Assembly: GCA_036785705.1 (NCBI GenBank)
Contig: JAWUZG010000029.1
Coordinates: 15,143,501 to 15,207,500 of the forward strand
Direction of reading: 5' to 3'
DNA length: 64,000 bases
Source: Acanthornis magna
Taxonomy: Eukaryota; Chordata; Aves; Passeriformes; Acanthizidae
In this document: piece after piece, positions 12,801 to 24,600 of the stretch
Numbering within the stretch: the first letter of the stretch is position 1
Layout of the letters: every line of letters starts with the position of its first letter
The notes under the pieces: generated by a model
The model's database searches: none
What the model saw: the letters and a program-made list of their open reading frames with translations, nothing else
Told to the model about the DNA's origin: nothing
Program-made: the position numbers and the translations under genes

Positions 12801-15800
12801 CTCAAGTATGCAAGATAGTTCTGAATTGGCACATCCTTCATAGATAGGCTTAATCCGTACAGATGAAGAAATTCAGCTCCAGGAGGCAGGTTTGGAGTTT
12901 GCATATCTTCTCCTGTGAACTGAGAAAGGGCTTCCCTGTCCTCAAGGGATCAGGTTAGTTTTAATGGCAAGCATTTATATATAATAAATACAGGTTTATT
13001 TCTTCCCACCCACAGAGAAATAACATATGGCAAATAGCACTTTATGAGAGTCCCACCGAAGATCTGTTGCATGTATTTTAAGTGACAGGCAAGTGATACA
13101 GGAACCTTATGACAGTACTCTACAAATGTAACCTCTAATGTTAATGATTCCAGCTTATATTCACACAGTTTCATTTCTAAGAATAATTAGGCAATTGATA
13201 TCTCCATCTGGCTCAAAATTCCTGCTGACACTTTTTAAATCAAACATTCTTGTCAGTCTTCAAACTGGATATTTTAAATTTAAAAATATTCCACAGTCAG
13301 CCATCAGTTATGTCAACTGATGGGTGGTTTAGGTGCAAGATGATACTTTTGGCAACTAAAGGAAGCTATGACTGCTGGTATCCTGCTGTCAGTCACCCTG
13401 CAAAAAAAAAAACAAACCGCAACTAAGTTGGGAGAAACTCAAGCTCAAATAATTTCATGTAAAGAACTATACTGTTTTCTGGTTTCTTTGGATTTCTTTC
13501 TATGAGGAATTTAGAACCCAGAGATCACATATTGCCACCCTAATAGCCAGGGTATTAACTATGCCTCTATATGCCTAGCTCACGGCTTGGTTTTTCTGAG
13601 ACTTCTTGAAAGACCTTTAACTAGTTCCATAACAAAACAAAAAGAATAAGAAGCATATACCATTATACTGAATATCATATGTAGCAGGTATAATTTGGGT
13701 GCTACCTCAGCCAAGTAACTCCCCTTTAGTTTGATCCAACACTTGTCTTGTACTTTACAATAGAAATCCAGGCATGAGCGTAAAACATATGTATCCTTTG
13801 ACACCAGACCTTCACAGATGCAAGTCAGAGGAAGACAGATATTTTTCCATTTGAAGAGACCTTTCTCCCCAGCAAACCACCACCTATAGGAGTATATGGT
13901 CCCCTCCAATTTGAAGAAAGGACTGAGTTACTGCCCAAGCTTACCACTTTCTCCCTGCTCTCAGAAGCTTCTTTCCTCTAAATTAGAAGGTTGGATTTTG
14001 ACTTTTTACTAGACAGCACACACCATCACCTCTCCAAGTCCAGGCATCACTTTGATTTTAGTGACATTATTCAGAATATTTCCAACCGCTGCTTTGGGAC
14101 TTGTCCAAAACTGTATTTCCATCCCTCATATAAAGCAGCTGTCTCAGATGCAGAATGAATAAACATTATAAACCCATTTTAAAGCACTGTCATCCTTCCC
14201 TCCATAAATTAAAGCTTCCAATCAGTCCTGTAAGTATTCAGTAAAGACATGGAAAGGCAAAGGTGTGTCTGAAAACTCAACAGCTACCAATGTCAGACTG
14301 AAATCTCCATCACCTTTTTCACTAAAGAGCTTACCATATTGCATTCCTTCTTTCTATACTTTCACAAATATATATGTATAAATAAAAAAATATACAGAAA
14401 GTATATCAGAACTTGTACAGAAATATGATGCATGATTTACTATTTGCAGTAGCAAAGATAAAAAAGTAGAATAGTAGCAAAAAGAAGCAATATTCATTTA
14501 CGAGACAAAGTGAATGCAGAAGAAAGAAATGTTAACAGAAATACCCCTCATACAACATTTCCTTTCCAGCAGAGGGTATCTTTATAGCTCTTACATACAC
14601 TAAACCACAGCTCCAGTTGCCTGAGAGATTGTTTATTGCGCCTGAAATGATCTTTATTACTTGGTATGCATGACAGAATAAAGTCATGAAAACCTCATAC
14701 TGTTACAGTGTGGCAGAGTCTACAGCATTTTCTTCCAGCATGCCAGCTTAAAACTTCCCCCCTCCCAATATTTCCGGTTACAAAACTTCCTTTTTGCTTC
14801 TATGTAAGCAGAGGGAAAAAATATTAAAAATAATAGTAATATAGATTTTCTTCCAGAAATACATAAGTAACAAAATTAAAGATGAAAAGTGGTGGCATAA
14901 ATGGTAGAATGAAAGGTATCAAGAGACAGTTGTGGCACTACAACAATAAGAACAGAAAAGCATTTTTGCTTCTGGTTATGAAAAAAATAAATGTAGTAAT
15001 TACTGTTCATCACACTTAAATCCTGAGTCAGAAACTTCTTTGGTTATAAAAAATATTTATGCAGAAGAGATATTCTGTGATGCAAATAAATCATTAATCC
15101 TTATGTCAATAACAGAATTTTAATCCCATTAAATGAAACCTTTTTTGTTTTTCAGATATGATTACAAATTCACACTGAAGATTAATCTATTCCATTTGAA
15201 AATAGAGATTTCCTCAGATTTAGCTAAACCCATTCTGGAAAAAGACAGAGAAAACAGATCCTATGGGAAACACATTTGTTTCAGTGTCATTTTGATTTTG
15301 ATTCACAAGGACTAACTTTGGCTTCCGCTTTTATCACTTTTAAGGGTTCCCATACAAAAATCAAATCACCTTGCCCACACCCTCAAACAATGCAGTGTAA
15401 ACCATAGCTACATATATTACTTACTGGTCAGCCAGTAAGACCACATACAAGCTGCTTTTATCCAAAGATCCTAAATACAGGCAAGATATTATTACATTTT
15501 TAAACATAATTTTAACTTGTAACTCTCCCATTCCAAATGAGTCTTTCATATCTTTATTTTTCCTCTTAAAAACAAAGAATCTAAACTTGAAATTTGTTCA
15601 GTAGTTAATCCAATTAAAGTTTCTCTTTGTAAGTGTCTAAGACTCCTTGCATTCTGAAGCCTTTTAATTAATGTTAAGCAAGGGCTTTGTTTACCCTCCT
15701 GGATTACAGTCTCTATCATATCTCTGTACTGCTTTTGTCATTGAAAATGAAGAGAAAGTTGATGCCCTTTTCGGCATTATGCCTTTCCTCTTCTCAGGAA

Positions 15801-16601
15801 TTAAGGTCCTTTATAGTCAACTTGCATTCATTTTGAGAGGCCCTAGAAGTCAACACTAGGCAGGAACATTTCATAGATAAGCAAGTTCATTACCATTTAT
15901 CCCTGTGAAATTCGAGTTAAATGTTGTTCTTCCTCTCTTTGTGACATGAAGAGTGAAAGATGTTCTCCTCCCTCCCTCTAATCCCCTTCTTTCTGTAATC
16001 TTTTTCTGTTTAAAACTGAGAGGGATTGAAAGGTGTCTATTTTAATTAGATGCACATTTGCTGACTCTCTGGTTCTTGTGTTCATAGTCTTGATAAACTG
16101 AAGTGGTATCTACAGACCATAAAAACAGTTAATGATAACATGACAATTTATATGAGATTTATTAGTTAGTAGTGAAATAGTGCCAATAGTGTCTGCAAAA
16201 CTTATTAAAAACAGATTCTATTGCTGAAAGCTGGTTTTTTTCAAACCATGAATAAAGGTTTCTCCTTATGCTTTTCCTTTTGTAGAAGTTTCTGTACCCA
16301 ATACAGATCACATTGCACTCACAGAAAAGCCTCCTAACTTGCCTTACAAGTTCTTGTACTGCTTATGACAATGCTGTACATTTGTCAATGCTTATAGGAA
16401 AGAAACTTTTGCCAGGAGAATAATCAAAAGTAACTGGCTGAATAATTAAGGTTTCATGTATATGAATCAGGTATCTGCTATGCAGCTTGTAAGATGTTCA
16501 TGTCAGTAAGAAATACTATACAACTCTCTTTACAAGGGAGAAATAATGTGTTTACAAAGTAAAGGTTGATATAAGACAGGTACAGAACCAGATGCAACAA
16601 C

Positions 16602-16682
16602 CTGAACATCTCCTCAACAACTGTCCAAGGCTCCATGGCTTTTAGCACTGGGTTCATCAGCCTGGAGAGAACAGCAGTCAAT
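16602..16682 (-). CDS. Candidate coding exon, unknown protein
   Basis: On the minus strand an 81-base open segment lies between an acceptor-like site (…aatatttgtag, cut before 16682) and a donor-like site (ttcag/gttgtt, cut after 16602). It holds one base, 26 codons and two bases, so it would keep the frame if skipped. The translation begins LTAVLSRLMNPVL and continues KAMEPWTVVEEMF; it looks like an amphipathic helix pair and contains no low complexity. I do not recognise the family. It lies 28 kb downstream of the linked minus-strand exon candidates at 44.8-50.9 kb and could belong to the same gene, but its phase cannot be joined directly to them: the 44.8-kb exon ends on a complete codon, while this one starts with a single leftover base. 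Chance is a real alternative. Confidence 0.2.
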
Positions 16683-19600
16683 CTACAAATATTGTGCCAA
16701 GATAATTTTATCACTCAACTAAGTAATATTTGGCCAATAAAACCCACAAATGATTACACATTGAGTCAGTCTCATACTGACTTTGGCCCACAGAGTAGAA
16801 CACAGGGAAAATAAAAACATTTTCTGCTCTGACTTAGAGTAAGGCAATATTAGTCATGTAGATACTGAACAAAGTAAAAATGTACTCTGAATATAAGCCA
16901 CATTGAAAATGTTTTATTACTGTACTAATTTTTAATTAACTCTACTATGACCAGCTTGAAAAAACATTTGGGATTAGAAATATTGTAGAAAATAGCAGTC
17001 ATCTTTGCAGAAGGACTTGAATCTTCCATGAATCCAACCCTTTCTGAAGTTTCAAATGAGCTGGTAGCTGCCATTCAAGAGGCTATAACCTAAAATGGTC
17101 AGCTCCACCAACATCTTCTCATAGCTGCAACTACCGTGAGCATTTAATTCAAATGTCAGAGGTAGCCACAAGAGTCAGTGATGAATATGGTCATCTATTT
17201 CATGTCAAAACAAGGACAAAAATCCCTCATTGGGCTACCAAGCTTTCAGAGCATATTCCAGTTCCATTGCCATGTGGGGAGAAAATTAGTTCAGACTTCG
17301 CCAACATCCTGGTTCCCCTAGTACAGACATTGGTTTCATGGACTCTATGAGAAATAGCATTTATGCATCTGAAGGAACCAAATATGAGAGCTTACAGTTT
17401 TTTGGTTGAGATTCAAAATGGCACATTGGTCATAGCCAGCAATTCCTTTGAACAAACAAGATACATCAAATGTTTGCAAAATCACAAGACCATATCAAGA
17501 ACTAATAAAAAGGATTAGTTTGAAACTATAGACAGCTGTATAAAAAAAGCCCAAATTGAGTGTGGACAGCATGACGTAATTGTGCAATGTCAGATTGAAT
17601 TAATCTCAACACGTAAGAGGAAAATATTATATACTGCTTCCACATACAATGAGAAATTGCAGAATAATAAAAGCCCACAATTTTATTTTCTTATGGCTAT
17701 CATCTTTCAGAGAAGCCACCTGACTCCATAAGACAAATTCTTTGTATTCCTAGCCCTCATATTCTAATCTGTTTTCTACAATCAGGTAAGAGAGGTCTCA
17801 TGCATATTGCACATACATACACACACACGCTGTTAGTAAAGTACTCCAAGTAAATCAGAAATGACCTTGCTGTCATTTAAAACATACTGGCAAATACAAT
17901 GCACATTTACATTCCTGGCCTTGACTATCAAGATTATCCTTGTAATTCATTCCTCCTCTGTCAGGAATGATCTCCTGATATCCTTTCTTAAAGGCAGGCT
18001 TTCTTATGCTATCAAGTCAAATCGATAGCTGTGCATTTAGACTAATTGTTTAGAATATTTCTAAATTAATGCATATGTTTCATGTCAGCAGAGGACTTCT
18101 ATTAATTAATAGCACACAGCAGACTGTGTCTAGAGCTGAAGGGTAAAGACAATCAGCACAAACAAGAAAACAAAAAGGAGAAACAGTTAGAACAGATACA
18201 TTAGTATTTATGAGAAAAAATAATCTGCCAAAAGGTGATAATTTCCTTTGATTTAATTAAAGGGTGAGGAGGAAAACAGCAATGCAATGGACATATGAGA
18301 TTGTGAAGATTTGAAAAAGCTCTAATTATGGTTTCTCATGAGTGCTTATTATGAGTGGTTTTGTTTGAAAAGGTTTACTATCAGACAAATATATAGCAGA
18401 TTCCGAACCGAAAAAAAACCATTAATCTATCACCAGATGTATGAGAAGTGTCGTTTCCAGATAAGGAAATCATTGGAAGCAGATGTCCTAAGGACTACAG
18501 AAACTCGGAAGCACAATGAAGACATTCACATTTAATAAATAAATATTAATTTTGGTGAAAGCATAACATTACAAGAAACAGACTAACCTTTCAGGTGGCG
18601 AATTTAGAGAGATTAACATTCTGGGCAAGTTTTTTCAGATGATGAGGTCTATTGTGCAAAAATGACACACCATGCTAACAAAATAATACCGTAAATTGAA
18701 ATTTACTATTATTGTCATTTGATGCTTGCCAGGAATAGAAGAACAAGATGAGCAAACACATCTCATAGCATACACTCTAATTAATTCATGGACAGAATTG
18801 TCTTAAACCTATGAAAAGACCTGTACTTGCAGACCAGAAAAGAACAGTTAGACTTCAATTTAAGATTTTGGTTTATTGCAGTTGACACACACACAGCAAA
18901 AAGACTTTTTAAAGACCCTATTGCATCAAAAGTAACACCAGTTTGAGCCATTTTTCCCTCTAGTTGAAAAGAGTAATGTGGTAAAATTAATGCAACTGTG
19001 GTAAAACTGGAAATTGGTAATTGTCCTTGGAGACTGGAAAAGCTACACAAAACACTATCACAATAAGGCTGCACACATACCTTTCCCCTCTAAAAGGTGA
19101 GGTAAGCAACCATCCTCCTCTCCCACTCTCTCCCTCCCCCTTTTTTATTTCCCCATTTCCCCTTTTTTTTCAGGTCTGAAAATATGTGTTGAATTCTGGA
19201 GAAGAAAATGTTTAAATTTTTCTTAGTGAAAGAAAACTAGAAAATACTATAAATCATTTAAGAATGCCTTTTCCTGGCATTTTTACACTCTACTGTCAAA
19301 AAAGCTGTAGCAGACACTTAAACATTTCACTGCTTCTCCCAACATAGCTTCTGAACTTGAACTACCAATTCTGTGAAGGGAAATATTATCTCAGAGAGTT
19401 CAGAACTAGCTAATATGAATTGAGACTTTGCTGAACCTGCAATCCAGCAAATGACTGGGCACCAGCTGGGGAGCCATAGCCATGATCACTGGTCAAAGAT
19501 TTATCCACTAAAATCAAGTAACCCTGGAAAGGGCTCAAACCTGGAGCTGGGACTTAATGTATGAACCAGAAGAGAGAATACAGGTGCCTTGCCCATGCCT

Positions 19601-21372
19601 TTATTTATGCTTGAGCTCTATGATGAATACAAGGCAGCAGAAGCTGATCTGACAGAAGAAAACAAATGGGCATTTGCCCTTATTTAGCCCTTTAACAAAA
19701 ATGAAAAAAAGATAAGTTTAATAAGGAAGTGACATTTTATCTATTTTTTTTTTAAGACTCAAAAGGATGCATTCAGATATACTCTTTTGTTTTCTTTAAA
19801 TATAATTAATCTATTGCAGATTTATAAGGATATAAATTAATATTAATGATACATTAATATAACTCACAAATGAAGTTACTATGAAATAATTTTCTGAATA
19901 ACTGCAATTACGTAAAATGATGTTAAATACCGAAGAGATTTATATTTAAAAAAAACGATTCCTAAATCTACTTTAGGTTGTGGAAGTAAATGAAAATCAA
20001 CAATTGTTTCTAACCATTTATTTGTTACTATGCAAGTTATTTTTTTAAGTGCCTTGAACTGCATCCAGCAGGGAAGGGAAAAGGGGTTTATATTTGTGTG
20101 TTCATTTGTATGTACAATTTGGTTATATGTTAACTACCCTGAGCTAAGTTTCTTTAGATATACTAAACTATGTCAATAAAAACAACACCCAAAAGTGTAA
20201 AATTGTGCAAAATTTTAAAAATTTGGTTGCAGAATAAACCTCAATAGCAAAGGGCACTTATACAAATCACTTTAAAATCTAGAGTATGCAGCAAGCGGGG
20301 ACAATTTTGTTTTTTTCCTCTACTGAAAAGGGACTGTGGGGAAGAGGAAAAGGAGCTGGGAAACAAATTTCTGTTAAAAATAGCAAGGGAAACACAAACC
20401 GCAAAAAAACCAAACCAAACCAACCAACCAATCAAAAAACCCCAGAAGTTATATGAATGCTCAGTGTGGAACAAGAGGAAATGTCACTGGAATAACTCAA
20501 GCAGAGCAGTTGACCCAAATTTAGTCCATTTCATTCCAGTGGACTGTTAGGAAAAAATCCAAAACAAATCCAACCAAAAAACATACAAACTAACAAACAA
20601 AAAACACAGGAAGAGTGAGGAAGTGAGGGCAGGTAAAAATCTTTTGTGTTTGGTTGTTCAAAGTCTGGTTGACAGAATAATTTTAGAGCAAGACATTAAC
20701 TTGCTTTCCTTAAAAGCTTTTCAGACCTGATTGCAGTTTGGAGTATTTGCAAGGAAGAGTTACTGAACTGCTAATCTCATTTACTGGTAGCCCAGGAGTT
20801 ACACAAATTCTGTTCTGAAGGTACTATACTTGACACAAGACAGGAAAACTGCTTTTTGCAAACCCATGTTAAGGTTCCAGAGAGCAGTGTTCATAAGAGT
20901 GAGGTATTTTGCTATTAGTACCACTCCTAAGAGCTTGTATCAAATGAAAAAGCCTCTGCCAGTTTCTTTCCCCTGCTACCAGTCCTACAAGGAAACCAGG
21001 ATCCATCTTAGTGTGGCATTTCCTTGAAGGCTGTGTTTTTCTTCATAAATGTCCAAAGCCACCAAACACCATTTCAACTAGAATGACTCTCAAAGCATCT
21101 TGACTAGAAGACCTTCTAGAGAGAATTATAAAATAGCAAAAGGGACACAGACTTATTAAAAAAAAAAAAAAAAAAAAAAGCAACATAAAAATATGCAATT
21201 ATGTAATTTACCATTTTAATCATTTCATGTGTTGTCCTAAAAATTCATCCATTCACCATACAGAAATAAAGATTAAAAAATGATTGCCTGTATTACTGTT
21301 GGTCTAAATTTAATGAAGATCACTTTTATGACCTATGCCTAAGAAAATTAGATGCTTGAAGAGGAATTTTTC
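16683..21372. other. AT-rich stretch, no gene seen
   Basis: Nothing coding is supported. A minus-strand frame at 18781-19074 has a good polypyrimidine/acceptor look near 18960 but no matching donor, and its translation is unremarkable. A short AC run lies near 17819 and AT-rich words dominate throughout. Confidence 0.6.
21158..21179. repeat. A22 mononucleotide tract
   Basis: Twenty-two consecutive A. The tract lies about 190 bases from the CR1 fragment beginning at 21373, but CR1 elements do not end in poly-A, so it belongs to something else or is a plain mononucleotide microsatellite. Confidence 0.9.
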
Positions 21373-21560
21373 AGAATCAGAGAATTATTAAGCTTGGAAA
21401 AGATCTCCAAGACCATGAAGTCCAAGCTTTAACTGATCTCCACCTCGTCAACTAGACCAGAGCACTAAGTGCCATGTCCAGTCATTATTTGGACATCTCC
21501 AGGTTTGGCGACTCCACCACCTCCCTGGGTATCCCATTTCATTTACCTAAATGTTTATCC
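21373..21560 (-). mobile_element. CR1 LINE 3' fragment
   Basis: The plus strand begins agaatcagagaattattaag, then cttggaaaagatctccaaga and later gactccaccacctccctggg. These are, in order, the reverse complement of the CR1 3' untranslated tail (tip octamers, the ggttggaaaagacct block and the gactccaccacctccctgggcagcc block). The element is thus minus-oriented, with its 3' end at 21373 and a 5' truncation near 21560, where similarity fades. It is about 190 bases long and noticeably diverged. Function is lost; it is a dead retrotransposon copy. Confidence 0.85.
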
Positions 21561-21615
21561 TCATACTGCAGAATCAGGATCTAGATATTAATGAAACAAT
21601 GTCTGTTGTTGCTTT

Positions 21616-21633
21616 AAAAAAAAAAAAAAAAAA
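21616..21633. repeat. A18 tract followed by GAAA repeats
   Basis: Eighteen A are followed by gaaagaaagaaagc, a mixed mono/tetranucleotide microsatellite. Such A-to-GAAA transitions commonly grow from poly-A stretches by slippage and point mutation. Confidence 0.85.
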
Positions 21634-24600
21634 GAAAGAAAGCAAAATACCCCACACTCCATTAACAAATATGAACTCTTTAAATATTTTATGTTGAACA
21701 ATGATAAGTGGTGGGGTTTTGTTGGGTTTTTTGTTTGATTGTTTCCTTAACTTCCATGTAACATTTTTTTCAAGATTACACTTTATTAGGAAAGTCAATT
21801 TAACATACACTTACCTCATTTTAACTACATAGGAGGGAGATGAATACTCATTAGAAAGAAACCTCCTGATTTTACTTTTACTATCCCTCTAAGTCAAGTA
21901 AAGAGATATACTTCTTCAGTTAAGTAAATTTATGTTTAAAGCTCATAATGAACATTGTAACTGATGAATGAATTATCCTTTTACTCATGAAAAATTGTCC
22001 TCACTATAAAAAAGAATCTAACGTTTTGAAAATTCCTATATATTAACTTAGCTAGAAAAATGCTAGAAAAAAATCTCTCTCAATTAAACTAGTCTTCAAC
22101 ACTAACAAAGCCAAAAGACGAAGTTCTTTACTTCAAAATACAGTAGCTCATGCTTTTTCTTCTATAGATTTGCATGTTGAAGCTGTCAAGTCTCTTTCAC
22201 TATCTTGCAAGTTCACATATTCAGTCAAATGAATTTTCCATCTGTTTCACTCTAAGAAAAGCACTGCACAGAGTGCATTCCCTCTTCTGATGTTCTTCTC
22301 CAGCTGTGAAGCTATTACCAACTCAAACGGAATAGATTTCCATTACAGTGATTCGAAGTTTTGTTCCAGAAGCCCCATTATGGCTAAGATCTAAATAAAA
22401 GTAATTCCTATTTATATGGTATTTTAAGTGATATCTTTGTTTTTCATTAATAGAGAATCTAAATTCTATATAGCAGCATGAAAAAAAAAATCATGTTATC
22501 ATACACACCCACCCCCAAGCGAACAGCAACAAACACCAACAAAGCCAAACCCCCAAACCAAGACCTTTATTATATAATTTGCCTGATTCCAATTCACTTT
22601 CCCACCACTCAGATTAGCAAACTGATATTAAATTTCTCAACTTGAATTGCTAGGAAGACACTCCAAGTCTCAAGACTACACTTATGCACAACTAATGACT
22701 TGATTTAGCTCTCATCTCTTCCTGGAGACATCTCCAAGCACAAAACACAGTCACAACTTTCATAATCATCACCAAACAACTTCACTCCCAACTAAGCTTC
22801 TGAAACAGGAAGGTTCCCTAATGACAGTATAATAGAAAAGCTCTTTAGTCCCCCTGATCCACTCACTTGAGGCACAACTATATAGTTGCATTTCCTGTAC
22901 TGTCCCTCCATTTGACTGGAAAACTCTCCAATCTGATAATTGTCCCAGGACATTACTTGAATTGTAATATCCTGGGATAATTGTAATTGAACTCTGTCAG
23001 TACCATAGAGAACTCTGCTTTAAGGCTTAAGGTATGAGGTATTTCTGGTTTAGGTGTTTATTCTGTTATTTGAAGGGGAAACAAAATAAAATAAAAATAA
23101 AGAACATTTCAAGCAAATATAAGAGACGCTGAACTAGATCCATATCAGGGTGAGTATTAAAAAGAAGGATTAATAGAAAAGCATTACCTGGATTAAAGAA
23201 AATACTAATACCAAGAGAAATATTTTACATGATTTTTGTGAAACACTGGTTTGTTTTTCCTACTTCCAGCATGGTTTATTATTCTCCAGATTCCTAATCT
23301 TCACGTCTTACATTTTTAATCAGTTTAGGCACAATAAATAAGAGAGCACAGACACAGTAAAGTGAATGAGGCAGATCTTGAATTTGATACAGATCACCAC
23401 CAAGTGCATTAGTTCTTGGCCTACATCTTTTCTCTTTAGACACTTTCTCCGAGATAGTTTCTCCGAAAGGGCTTGTAACTATTACACATTGGTCATATCT
23501 AGGTTTTTTTCTTTTTTTTACTACTGTTAGAGTAAAATCTATTTGAGTAACCAAAAACATTTTCTTCCATTGCAATTCTCCCAGGAAGTAACTTCATACC
23601 TTTTTTCACTTATAGAACTGTGTAGCAGAAGAGATTGGAAGAAATACAAAAATACTTTCTCTGCCAAAATGAATTATAGCCTGATGGTATTTTATGTGAT
23701 ATTGCTGATATTTCCTTCTTTATCGTCATCTTCATTTCAGAAGGAAAGCAACCAAGAGAACTTGACTAAAACAACTTAAACTTTCATAGGTGAGCTTCTC
23801 AAGTCCAAGATAGAAAATCTCTCCTTATCATACCCTCCCCCCATTTATTTTCCTTTTCCCTCACAGTTTAGAGCAACATTTTTCAAACTGTGCACAAAGG
23901 AGGCAGAAGGTAGAAGTTGTGTGCTTGAGTATCACAAGGCTAATGAAAACACCAATCTTGTGTTACTAGTTTTAACACATAAGATTTCTAGCCACTTGAG
24001 ACATGAGAACACACCTACAGCACACCTCTCATTAAGGATCACCAATCAAAAAAGTTTAAAATAACTTTTCTGGCCAAAAAATATAAAAAAAAAAAGTGTG
24101 GTGTGTTTCTTCCCAAATTAAGCACATATATAAACCATTCTCTTCATCAGCTCCTAAGTATACCAAAGGTGTGAAGTTGAGGCAGAAGAACCTTATTGCT
24201 ATGTTTTTCTTTCCCACCCTAATTCAAAACACTCCTTGTTCTACTTCCTCCTCCCTTTCCTTTCCCCTCCTTCAGCCAACAGTCACTGAACATTCAATGC
24301 TAACAAGAAGCCTTCAAATTCACAATTTATCACAGCTCACAGAGTGGAATAAAACTCACACTCCTAAATATACTGTATCAAGCCACTAACAAAGTCAAGG
24401 AGTTAATGAGACCACCTCAGTTTCACACTTGGACTGTTATCTCTGCAACTGCTGGGCTAGAAGGATTTGTTTTCCTCAGCAAAACTGAAACTCTGGAGAT
24501 ACAATTTGTCACACACTTTTGTAGGTCACAGGTCCCTTGGCAACTCTTCCTTGGCAAACCTTACAGAACTTTAAATCAACACATGCAACAGACCATATTT

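Larger units (their letters stand above)
5746..16601. other. AT-rich stretch, no confident gene
   Basis: No coding gene is supported. Open frames at 8317-8688, 9062-9427, 11035-11364 and 13580-13909 lack recognisable domains, and only the last has anything like splice signals. Sub-stretches near 6.15-6.48, 7.24-7.35 and 12.0-12.35 kb have the texture of conserved non-coding DNA: few homopolymers, TAATTA and TTTGCAT-like words and balanced composition. This cannot be proved from one sequence. Confidence 0.55.

Noticed and set aside
13580..13909. Minus-strand frame with a fair acceptor near 13838 and protein-like stretches
   Set aside because: Several incompatible donors are possible, its start phase does not join to the 16.6-kb candidate, and the translation matches no family that I know. 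Too weak to list as an exon.
18781..19074. Minus-strand frame with a good pyrimidine tract and acceptor near 18960
   Set aside because: No suitable donor follows and the translation continues without protein-like character.
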